A DNA stretch of 64,000 bases from Mesostigma viride (lineage: Eukaryota > Streptophyta > Mesostigmatophyceae > Mesostigmatales > Mesostigmataceae). Of the stretch, positions 55,287 through 64,000 are shown in pieces. A model generated the notes under the pieces. That model saw only the letters and a program-made list of their open reading frames with translations, was not told where the DNA came from and searched no databases. The stretch's first letter is position 1. Each line of letters opens with the position of its first letter. The DNA is taken from the NCBI GenBank assembly GCA_009746045.1, contig RPFO01000213.1:7936478-8000477 (forward strand), read 5' to 3'. A program made the position numbers and the translations under genes.

Positions 55287-56989
55287 CACCACCGCCAGTC
55301 CACCACCACCACCATCACAACAACAACAACAGCCTCAGCTAAACATTTACTTACACAATTACGGTGGCTACATGCTTGACTCCTTGTAACCAGCTCATGC
55401 TGTTTTGCTGGACGCAAACAAGGAAACCCAACCAAGCAACCTGGTGTTACCCACCCTGACGTTTAAAGGCCGGCTGTCATCTGATCTACGAAAGTGTCTA
55501 AAATGAAGGCAACTCAAGAGTGTTATCAGGCTCATAACGTTTGAACGAAAAAGTTTTTTCACCTTGACAGTTGTTGCACCCCAGCTACGTCTGGTAATGT
55601 TGTCGCCTTTTGGTTTGCGTTGGAAATGGCTGCATGGTTTTCTCTGGATTTCCTGCCGCGCTGCATATTGGATTCCTGCTACTGGTGGCGTCTTCATGGT
55701 GTTTATGCGACTATGTGGGCTCTGCGGTGAATCCGTTGGTCGCATGTTTCAAGCAACCGCCGCTCATCCGGTCGCAATAATGCATGCTCCCCCGGGTAGC
55801 CCTGCCATCACCTATTTTCCTGTACATACGGTTCGATAATCGTCCAACAATGAAGATATTTTCCCTTCGGTCATATACTGCGTACCTCATGCATACATAT
55901 ATGTGTCACACCCACTAGAGGTGCATGGCTGACTCTGTTTCTGAGGCTGCATTGGGATGGGAATCCTGATGCAGGCCGCCCGGCGCCGGGCTGCGCCCAG
56001 CCATAAACTTAACCACGTGTGCATGTGAAACTTCCCACTCTTTGCCGTATCCTGGCGATAGACTCTGGCCTGCGCTGGTTGTCGATCATTGACATATAGG
56101 TCAAGCGCTGCACTCGCACAAGGCCAACTGGCCAAGTGCCTAGCAAAGCTGACATTCGGTAAGCTGCTCTAAGCCAGCCAAGGAACACATGGAACGCGGA
56201 ACGCGACAAATATGCCAATCCCTGGCCGTCCGCGGCACCCAGGTTGTTTTGCTTAGCACACTCCAATGCTGTCCTTGGCTGTATGGTCCACGCACATGTG
56301 GTCGGTCCTCCTCATACGAGTTGGCACGGCATGTGGCGGGGCTTTTCCTCGACGCCGACACCCGCGATCCCATTGGGTCTAGGTGTACGCACTAGCAACC
56401 CGGCTGATGACCAGTGCCAGTCGCCGGCATCACCCGGTACGGCACCGCCAACCAGCTGGCTGCCCCCCGAGGGATCTGCCAGCCCTGCTTTCTCCTACCT
56501 CCTAACTCTGGGGTCTCGTTCGTCTTACATCCAGGGTCCATTGCAGCGGCTGCATCTCGCTGTTGTGGATCCCCACTTGTGTCTGAGACGGCCTATGTGA
56601 TGCCCAGTCACTTTGATCGAGATTGGAAACGTGGGACAAGGCCAGATCGAAATTGAAATGACCGGCCCTTGCGTCAAAGTTGTACCATAGCCGGACATCA
56701 CGTCGCGAACTAACTGACAGGGCGGTTCTAAGGACTAGCACAACTTGTAGCAAATCTGAGGTCAGTTTTGGTGTCAACATCAATGGGAATCATGAGCACC
56801 ATGTCAACCCTGGATTCATCTATACTGATCTATCTCCCAACTTAGTTTGTTGTCTTCTGTAATCTTTTCCTTTTTTTTCTCCAGGGAGCTTAATCTACAC
56901 ATTACCCATGCAGATACCATAGTTTCACATCTCCTTGGACACCCGGCCTATGTCATACATGTGGCGGTTACGTGTAGACTTTAATCCAT
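55287..56989. other. unassigned DNA right of the Copia element
   Basis: No gene is recognised. CCA/CAA-rich repeats lie at 55286-55332. A scrap of the Penelope 3' end, CTGGCCTGCGCTGGTTGTC, lies at about 56066-56084 without its final bases. A frame at 55564-55839 (91 codons, hydrophobic) and one at 56244-56600 show no family features. Confidence 0.4.
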
Positions 56990-58186
56990 TAATTACATAC
57001 GTTTCGCGACACTAGCTCCCGCAGATATCGCCCAAACCCCGGGGGGGGGGGGGAAGGTGGGTACGTATGAACACCCCATCCCCGACGTTTTATGAGTGGT
57101 GGTGGTATGTGGGGGGGCTGACCCCCCCCTCCCCCTTTTGCCGGGCCGCCAGCAACGGGGCGCGGGCCGCAAAGCCCGCAAAAATGGCAGCGTTGGGAGC
57201 ACCCTGGGCTGGCCAGCGCGTCGCCGTCCGCCTGGGCGTCCAGGGCCGCCAGGCCGGGTACGCCCGTCGGCACCTGTTCCGCTCGTGCTCGGCATCCGAC
57301 CAGTCCTCAGGATCCCCCCGGACCGGGGGTAGCGCAGACCAGTCAGGACGTGCCACTGGGGCGCGGCGCTTGGGGGCGTGGAACCGGAGCCGAATGGTCG
57401 CACGCACCAACCGGTGGTCAGAAGAGCACACCGTGGCCGGGGTGGGTCGAACACTCGAGTATCCAGAACCGAAGTGCACCTGGGCTGCGCCGTACCACCA
57501 CGTAGTCCATACAGGCCTGACGGTCGTGAGGGCCCCGAAAAGTGAACAAGTCCTGTGAGGGATGTTGGAAGTGGCAGTTGACAGCAACGATCCCGCTATC
57601 CCACAAAAAGGCAGAAAACAAGGAGGTGTTGTCGTTAGCAGCCGTGCCGGCAGGCGCAAAGCGACTGCCAGCAGTGCCCTGCAGACTGCAGTGCCCACGG
57701 GGAGCGTGGCATTGGCGTCGAGCAGCATAACCAAGAAGTGGCGGGCCCGGGTGCCCCCCTCAAGATTATGCAAGTCCTCAAAGAACTTCTGGCGTTCCAA
57801 CTGGGTTAGACCACTATGGGGTGCGTAACCCACCCCAACCGTGAGGTGCATGGTGCTTAGACCGCCCCTAAACGGAGGTGAAATGTGCCACCATAAGGCA
57901 CGGGGTTAAAGAAACTGAAGCACGTGCTGAGGCTGGCAGCCACCGACAGCGGCGAACACAAAAGGCCAACACCACCTGGGCCTGGCGCCCCACTGCCAGC
58001 AAAGTAAAAACGCCAATCGCCTGCCAGGCGATCAGTGCGCACCGTGCCAGATGGCACCGTGCGACGATGGCTCCTGCACGCCTAGAATAGACACACGATG
58101 TGAAATGCATGCAAAAGGCAACGAGCTCCTCCATGCCCGGTAGCTACATCTGCTAGCTAGCAATGCATGTACGTATACGTTTAGCC
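56990..58186 (-). pseudogene. RTE-type LINE-C, ORF2 endonuclease part
   Basis: On the minus strand, 58134-57857 and 57851-57090 carry an APE-type endonuclease: VEELVAFC-like start (MEELVAFCMHF), ERQKFFEDLHNLE, VMLLDANATLP and SDHRLVRATIRLRF, closely similar to LINE-A and without the Penelope interruption at MLLDANATLP. The reading decays into a G-run (57043-57055) and stops; the RT is absent. The 5' side is cut at 58186 by LINE-B's AT tail. Confidence 0.82.
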
Positions 58187-61100
58187 ATTAATTAATTAAT
58201 TAATTAATTAGACTCGTGCTCCCGTTGGGGAGTCACGGAGCATTAACCCCGATGGATGGATGGATGGGTGCAAACATGAATTCCTACCGGTCTAATCTAT
58301 CTACATTGGCTACATACTACATCTACCTAACAGCATTCTAACTACAACATCTATCTAGGCAGCCGCACGCTGCCCGAGGGGGAGCTATCTGGCGTGCCTC
58401 CCGCGGGACTGCACACGCGGGCGCTTCCCCACTGGGGGGGGCTCATTGTCCTCTATGACCTGGGCCCACTTGGCCTTGTCCATCATCTTCTTCCAAATCA
58501 CGGAGAGGCCGAGGCCCCCCATGTCCTCTACTAGCTGTTCCTTGAAGGTGCGGGCCTTGCGGTGTCTAACATCACTAGGCCCAGCCCACGTCAGGAGGTG
58601 CCGGCCAGGCTGGGCTGGTCGCAGGCCTGCGGGGGGGCCACGTGAGGTGTCTACCTGGTTGGTGCGAGCTAGGTGCCCTACAAGCTGCAGGCGGCGTTGC
58701 TTAATGGTGCTGGTGATATAGGGCATGCCCTGGTACAGGTCCTCATTGCGGACGTGAGCAGCATATCCTACTCTGAAAATGGAACGCAGCATGCTGGTGA
58801 CCGCGCCGTCCAGTTTGCGGGCCAGGTCAACGGTGAGGGTCCACGTCTCGGCGCCATACGTGAGAACAGGAAGGACGAGGACCTTGAACAGGTCCTGTTT
58901 CTCGATCTTGCCCAGGGGCTTGCGCCACAGGGCCCGGTACTGACGTAAAGCGTGCCAGGCGAGGGAGATCTATGCGATGGTCCACATCAACCTCGCAGCT
59001 GGGGAGCAGGCTGCCCAGCAGCTTAACGCGGTCCCGATACAGGACTCGAGAGCCGTCTAGGAGATAGAGGGGCGGCGGTGAGTCGGTGAGCCCAACCGCC
59101 AGGGCTAGCTCTGTCTTCTTGCTGACCTCAAGCCCCACTGCACGGTCCTCGAGAGCCAGGCAGTCAAGCCATGTCTGCACGTGCTCAGTGTCCTCGAAGA
59201 GGGTGGTGTCGTCTGCATAAATGATGTCTGCTAGCCGAATCTCCGTGTCCGCACCGCCATGCCAGAATTTGTCAGCAACCTGCACTCCTGGTTCCCTGCC
59301 CACGATGCGGGCAAATCGCTTGCGCGCCTGAATCATTACGTATTCGACAACAATAATGAACAGGTAGGGCGACAGCACGCAGCCCTGCCACACACCCTTC
59401 TGTAAAGGGCATGGGGGCGTGGTCCCGTAATAAGATCGAAGTGCGCACCGAAGTGGTGGACCCTTCATACAGGTTGCGGATGATGAGCAATCAGGGGGCG
59501 GGGGATCCGGAACAACTCGAGGATGTCCCAAAGCGCAGGCCAGAAAACCGAATCGAAGGCTTTGATGAAGTCCACCAGCACAAGGTGCAAAGGGGACTCA
59601 CCAGGCTGAAGGCGTTGCAGTTCCTCCACCAGGCGGCGAGTAGCGAAGAGCGCCTGTACTGTGTTGCGACCTGAACGGAAGCCGTGCTGAGTCTCGCTGA
59701 GGTGACCGTCCAGGGCCGTGCGCAGGCGGTTCAGGATGAGCCGGCATAAGAAGCTTGAGGGGGGCACTTTGAATGCACCGACCCCTCTGTAGTTGCCGGG
59801 GTCGGCAGGCGACCCCTTGTTCTTGTACAGCATCGTGCGAAAACTGTGTTGCCAGGCCGCTGGAGGTGGTTGCGACGACAGCAGAAGGCGGTTGCAGATG
59901 TCCCGGAAGAGCAGCATAACACCTGTGTCCTCGAATTCGGCTGCAAGTTTTACAACTGCGGCCGGAATCTCGTCAGAGCCGGTGGCTGCGTCATAACGCA
60001 GGCGCTGGACCGCCTCCGTGACCTCGCGAGAGGTGAAAGGAGGCATGTCAGACGGGTCGCCAAGTGGGCGGCCGACCAGCGGGGGGACTAGGTAGTCCGC
60101 CGCTGACCTAGGCGGGGCAGGGGGCCCAGCGGGGCCGGCCAGGGCGGCCGGGCGGGCGGCGGCGGCTGGGAGCAGGGGTGGGGGCGGCGCAGCTGTCCCC
60201 ACGACCTCGGCCGTGGCCGTGGCCCAGGTACGAAGCCGCTTGGCTGGGGCGCCGGGGACGTCGTGGCGGTGGGGCTGGCCGTGGCCGTCCGGGTGCCCGA
60301 GGCGGCGCAATTGTACCAGAACCAGGCCCCCTTGCCGTAGTGCTTCTGCTGGCAGCTGCGCAGGTCCTTGACCATCTGCTGAGCATAGATCTGCCTGCTC
60401 AGCCTGCTCGTAGGCGGCCCTCAGAGCTGCTTGCAGCCCAGGTTTGGCGATCGGATCTCTGTTGCGGCGGAGCATCTGCCTGGCGGCGACCACTGTCGGT
60501 GCGTGACGGTGGACAGCAAGCTGCCGACGCGGAGGCAAGGTGGGGAGGGTGCGGGCAGCCAGGCGATACTTGGCGGCGACACCACGGAGGATCACTGAGA
60601 TATATCCCCCGGCGGCGGAATGGCGTGTAACTGCTGTCGGCTGCCCCCGGCGTCGAATACGGCCAGGAAATCATCCCTGTGCGACATAGCGGCCTGCTCT
60701 GCTGCTGACATCTTGTCGGCATCCTTCAGCACAATCCGGAGCACTTTCAGATCTGGCTGAGGTGCCAGCTGGCGCGACGGTTTCACCCCAGGAAACCGCA
60801 ATCTGATGCGAGCGAGCACGAGACGATGATCAGATTCCACTGTGCTGACAGAATCTTGCAGGACGCGAGCATCGACAACTGAGGGGCGCTGAGCCCGACG
60901 TACGCAGACATAATCAAGGCACACCACCCGATCCGACGGCCCAAAAAAGGTGGCCAGCTGCTCAGCGGGGCGTGCGAAAGAAGCATTGCATGCAACCAGC
61001 GCAGATTCTGCCAGCAGATTCGCAAATAAAGGCGTGTTACCGTTGGCTGTCGTGTTGGTTGGGGTCTAATATACTGAGCGCCCCCAGTGCCAACTGGCAG

Positions 61101-61201
61101 CGTGGCGTTGGCGTCGAGCAGCATAACCAGGAAGTGCCGAGCTGGGATGTTGGCCTCCTCCTCCTTGAGAGCGTCGAAGAAGGCCTGACGTTCCGCCTGA
61201 G
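58187..61201 (-). pseudogene. RTE-type LINE-B, endonuclease part plus RT, frameshifted
   Basis: This is the most complete RT in the LINE set. From the 5' side (minus strand): an endonuclease remnant at 61201-60592 (MLLDANATLPVGT, then VESDHRLVLARIRLRF). An open 376-codon frame follows, 60595-59465, with LRYDAATGSDEIPAAVVKL, NYRGVGAFKVPPSSFLCRLI, HGFRSGRNTVQALFATRRLV and VLVDFIKAFDSVFW. After a shift, 59531-58827 has GCVLSPYLFIIVVEYV and the catalytic IIYADDTTLFEDTEHV. 58792-58385 has the C-terminus (DLYQGMPYITSTIKQRR). The 3' UTR ends in the stem-loop 58215-58237 and a tail at 58187-58210. The 5' end is interrupted at 61201 by an LTR element. At least two frameshifts make it inactive as it stands. 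Confidence 0.88.
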
Positions 61202-61619
61202 TGTTACGTCGCGTAACAATTCGTTGTAGTTACGGACGTAAATTAGGTCTTTTGCCTCGGTTGTCCCCAGGTTTACGTTTAGGCTCCTACCGGGACATTA
61301 TTGTCCTCGTAACAGTACTGTGGTACATTGGGTGCCGTTGGGCGCCGCGCCGCGTACTTTACTAGTGGTCCTGATCCTGTGGTAGAATGTAGTGGACCAG
61401 CGTGCATCAGTAGATGTAGTGGACCAGCGTGCATCTGTAGGCGAGGGCCATGTCGGCCCGAGCGTGTTGGACCGTTGGTGACCATTTATGCGCGTTCTAT
61501 CCCTTGTGTGTGCACTCGGCGTGTGTTAAATGAATTAACACATATAGGCTTGGGTCACGGCAGTTTAGTTGTGTTTCCTTCCTCTTTTCCTGGAGTAAAC
61601 GGGTTTGATTAAATGGCCT

Positions 61620-61919
61620 ATGGCATATTACAGTAGTACATATGTAAATGCATTGAGATCTGGTTCGTCTCGGTCGTCTTTCGCTAGGGGTGTAAATAGA
61701 AGCGGCCTCACTAGTTTAGGTAGTATCAGGATCGGTAGAGGTAGAGGTGGCGGCCGAGGCTTGCGGCGTAACAATGGACTCGGAGGTAGTTTAGATAGAG
61801 AGCGAGACGACGATCCTTTGCAACATACGTCATTGAATCAACCCTTCCGCGTCTGGGAAAATGAAGACGACACCTACTTGACAGGTAATGGGCGGGTCGC
61901 CTGCGAGCTGGGGGGGTAG
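61620..61919 (+). CDS. small basic ORF of the second LTR element
   Basis: From the ATG at 61620 (MAYYSSTYVNALRSGSSRSS) the frame is Ser/Arg/Gly-rich (RIGRGRGGGRGLRRNNGLGG), then acidic (RVWENEDDTYLTG). A donor-like ACAG|GTAATG at about 61884 suggests it may be spliced rather than read to the stop at 61919. There is no known domain, and it may partly overlap the LTR. Confidence 0.4.
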   Translation: MAYYSSTYVNALRSGSSRSSFARGVNRSGLTSLGSIRIGRGRGGGRGLRRNNGLGGSLDRERDDDPLQHTSLNQPFRVWENEDDTYLTGNGRVACELGG

Positions 61920-62287
61920 TGCTGCCTGATTCAGGACACGCCCTGCCTAGAAGATAGACCTGCTCGAAGCGGAAAATCCTTTTCTAGATAGTTCCTTTTC
62001 CTCGTCTTGTTTTCCTTAGAAAAGTGGTTCACTGTCGTAGATAGGTGATGTTTTCGGTTCGGTGTTAGTGAGACGATTAGCGTCTGGGTAGGTTCCACCT
62101 TTTCCTTCGTGCTGCTGTACATTAGACGGCCGCACTCGCAGAAAGTCACTGGGTCGCTGACTTTAGGACTACGAGCGCTGGACCATTGCCGCCCTCGTCA
62201 TTTCGGTGATCCAGATAACCCAGCTAAGTCGACTCCTACCCCTTCCACTCCTATCGTGACTACTCAAGAACAACAAGGTGCGTTACC

Positions 62288-62680
62288 ATGAGCCACCGGC
62301 GATCTTTTACTGCTCCTTCCCATTCTTCTAGCGATAATAGTCTAGCTAAATATTACGTAGTGATTACGCCTCAATGGTCCTCCATTTTCCTTTCTTGGTC
62401 CGACGCTAGGAAGATCGTTCAGAATCGTGTATACAACGTAATTAGGTACAAGAAATTTATGTCCTTCGAAGAAGCTCAGCAGTTCCTTATAGATCATAGC
62501 CAAACAGATTTAGGCCTTCATGTACGCCCTATTCCTCATGGTCGTCCTCCTGTAGAAGCTCTAGTCTTTGCTACCCCTCCTTCTTCTCCCCCTAAACGGG
62601 CTGCATCTGCATCTGCTTCAGATACTCCTCTCACTTTGGAGTTTGGTTCCCTATCCATTACTGTTGTTAAAAAGGATTGA
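62288..62680 (+). CDS. viroplasmin/RNase H1-N-like small protein
   Basis: This 130-codon ORF (ATG 62288) has at residues about 20-70 KYYVVITPQWSSIFLSWSDA, VYNVIRYKKFMSFEEAQQFL. The pattern (YYVV...G/P..IF.SW.....V.....YKKF.SFEEA..FL) is that of the caulimovirus viroplasmin/RNase H1 N-terminal domain, a small fold that binds RNA-DNA hybrids. Its C-terminus is Pro/Ser-rich and ends VVKKD. It stands alone ahead of gag, unusual for an LTR element. It could bind hybrid intermediates; function inferred from fold only. Confidence 0.72.
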   Translation: MSHRRSFTAPSHSSSDNSLAKYYVVITPQWSSIFLSWSDARKIVQNRVYNVIRYKKFMSFEEAQQFLIDHSQTDLGLHVRPIPHGRPPVEALVFATPPSSPPKRAASASASDTPLTLEFGSLSITVVKKD

Positions 62681-62771
62681 TTTTAATTTTGTTCCTGCTG
62701 CATACCTTCAAGGTTTTTCCTTTTTCCTTTGTTGCTTTCTTCTAGATTCCTATTCCTTTACGTAATTAAAG

Positions 62772-63317
62772 ATGGATCCAGTGGGTGGAGATATGTCGCC
62801 TATACCTACCAATAATAATAATAATAATACTACTAATAACACTAACAATGACAATACTCGTGGTAACCGACGGGACTCCTTGGAAACGGTACACCATCTC
62901 ACCCCTCAAGGTATTCTGCGTACCTCACCTCCTTCTCCTGTTGCTGGTGGTCGCCGTCGTCCCTCAATTACCCCACCTACCTATGAACAACGTATTTCCC
63001 AAGTCAGATTTAGTGATGAACCTTCTTTTGTTGTGAACCAGGCCCCTGCCCCTTCTGCAACCTTGGCTCACCCCTCCAGCAGGTCCTCACACACTAACAA
63101 TGCTTCTAGGCCTCCTTCCCACCCTGTGCCTTCAATGCCTGCTATTAACACGGGTCGTACCTCGGCCCCTGTCGGCCCTTCTGGGCGCCCTAGTGCAGTT
63201 CCCTTTTTCCCACCTGCTTCCTGGTCCTACCCTGAGACGGCCTATGAGGCTGCCCAGGTCCCTACCCGTGTGGCTGATTTAGAAGTTAATAATGCAATTT
63301 CAGTACCATGCCCCTAG
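62772..63317 (+). CDS. gag-leader protein of the second LTR element
   Basis: The ATG at 62772 opens 181 codons: MDPVGGDMSPIPT, a poly-Asn run, then a Pro/Ser-rich disordered region (HLTPQGILRTSPPSPVAGGR, ISQVRFSDEPSFV). It overlaps the following gag frame by 10 bases (ATG 63308 within its last codons), in the -1 direction. It may be the N-terminal part of Gag joined by frameshift, or a separate protein. Confidence 0.55.
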   Translation: MDPVGGDMSPIPTNNNNNNTTNNTNNDNTRGNRRDSLETVHHLTPQGILRTSPPSPVAGGRRRPSITPPTYEQRISQVRFSDEPSFVVNQAPAPSATLAHPSSRSSHTNNASRPPSHPVPSMPAINTGRTSAPVGPSGRPSAVPFFPPASWSYPETAYEAAQVPTRVADLEVNNAISVPCP

Positions 63318-64000
63318 ATGATAGGAATTATGATCATTTTGCCTATTCCTCTCTTCGTGAGCAATATACTGTTCCCTTCTCCTATGGGCACCATCCTGAA
63401 ACGGTGGCTCCCTCTAGACCCCTACCCAAGACTTTTCCTATCCCTTCCTTCTATCCCGCTTATGTAGCAGTGGAAGATAGTGGCCCCATGGGAAAAACTG
63501 ATTCTTCTAATCCCCCTAAGCCTCCTGCTCTTCCCCTCTTTGCCAACCTTCCTAAGCTGGATGTCAAGTCTTCCCCTCAACAGTTTTTCACTTTCATTAT
63601 GTTGCTCACCCAGAACACAGAGTCCTGGCAGAACCACAATAGGTGGCGCCTCTCTGATGCTGTACTAGTCCCTCATTATCTTACTACCTGCATAACTCCT
63701 GAACTTGCTAACCTCATCCAGTGTGAGTCTCTTGCCTCTCATGCCTACCCAAACTCGGTAGCAGAATTGTTCAAGCGTTTAGAGAACCATTTAGTCCCTC
63801 CCGATGCAGATTGGCAGGATAGATTATCCTTTGGCACCTTGCAGCAGGGTACCAAGTCCTTCAAAGAATATATGAAAGAGTTTGATGCCCAGATGGTACG
63901 AATTAGGGATTTGTCGGGCGCAGAAGTACGTGCCCGCTTCCTTCAGGGCCTCAGTAGACCCTTATTGCGTGAAGTCAAGCGCCAGTTCTCTGCCTACCGT
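63308..64000 (+). CDS. Gag (retrotransposon gag domain), incomplete at window end
   Basis: Open for 231 codons from ATG 63308 to the last base. About residue 75 onward has LPLFANLPKLDVKSSPQQFF, then WRLSDAVLVPHYL, and AELFKRLENHLVPPDADWQD, LSFGTLQQGTKSFKEYMKEF, GLSRPLLREVKRQF. This is the Retrotrans_gag pattern (short tract before W..R...A, then 'F..L.Q...SV..Y...F' and 'F..GL....R.....'), usual for Gypsy/Metaviridae-like elements. Protease and RT should follow beyond 64000. Confidence 0.82.
   Translation, partial: MPLDDRNYDHFAYSSLREQYTVPFSYGHHPETVAPSRPLPKTFPIPSFYPAYVAVEDSGPMGKTDSSNPPKPPALPLFANLPKLDVKSSPQQFFTFIMLLTQNTESWQNHNRWRLSDAVLVPHYLTTCITPELANLIQCESLASHAYPNSVAELFKRLENHLVPPDADWQDRLSFGTLQQGTKSFKEYMKEFDAQMVRIRDLSGAEVRARFLQGLSRPLLREVKRQFSAYR

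Larger units (their letters stand above)
61202..64000 (+). mobile_element. second LTR retrotransposon, 5' part, runs off the window
   Basis: LINE-B coding sequence stops abruptly at 61201 and is followed by TGTTACGTCGCGTAACA, a typical LTR start (TG, with an inverted TGTTACG/CGTAACA). The DNA from here is clearly more AT-rich than the surroundings. The LTR's right end is not determined because the second LTR is outside; a 26-bp direct repeat (TAGTGGACCAGCGTGCATC) occurs at about 61389 and 61419. Three plus-strand frames and the start of a gag follow. Its pol is not in view, so Gypsy-type is a guess from Gag. Confidence 0.8.

Noticed and set aside
56059-56090. Fifth Penelope insertion
   Set aside because: CTGGCCTGCGCTGGTTGTC matches the 3' end but lacks the final bases, and no flanking duplication is visible.

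Overview
The window looks like nuclear DNA of a GC-rich green alga (chlorophyte grade). This rests on three things: spliced genes with GT-AG introns, a plant-type MOS1/BAT2_N protein, and a Penelope-like element with an N-terminal GIY-YIG domain of the type described as Chlamys in green algae. The species cannot be named from the sequence. There is no prokaryotic gene organisation.

Three host genes can be supported. (1) 844-3956, minus: a secreted C11 (clostripain-like) cysteine peptidase with signal peptide; its 3' part was not found. (2) 5769-14420, plus: an oxysterol-binding-protein-related lipid-transfer protein (ORP). Seven ORD exons are solved with matching phases; the first two exons are tentative. 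(3) 32773-43297, minus: a 2608-residue MOS1-like protein in five exons whose phases all match, including one exon of 4.6 kb. Genes 1 and 2 diverge from about 1.8 kb of shared upstream DNA. Introns of genes 2 and 3 are loaded with G-run microsatellites and with minisatellites of 26, about 37 and 43 bp.

The rest is mostly retroelements. 15.2-31.9 kb and 57.0-61.2 kb are broken RTE-type LINE copies in both orientations, nested in one another. Many of their 3' ends carry the same stem-loop followed by an AT-rich tail. A full-length Penelope-like element (15857-20931) with an intact 1018-codon ORF, 0.52-kb terminal direct repeats and a 6-bp target-site duplication sits inside one LINE. Three 3'-end-only insertions of the same family (212, 36 and 12 bp) lie within 11 kb of it, each with a duplication. 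47253-55281 is a complete 8.0-kb Copia-type LTR retrotransposon with 5-bp target duplication, non-TG/CA LTR ends and an unusual pol order (integrase, then retropepsin, then RT-RNase H). 61202-64000 is the 5' part of a second, AT-richer LTR retrotransposon that interrupts a LINE, encodes a viroplasmin/RNase H1-N-like small protein upstream of gag, and runs off the window.

Insertion order can be read from the nesting: LINEs first, then the Penelope element into LINEs, and LTR elements into LINE or intergenic DNA. The near-identical LTRs (about 8 differences in 0.7 kb by eye) and the open Penelope ORF suggest recent activity. I found no tRNA, rRNA, CRISPR or organellar gene.
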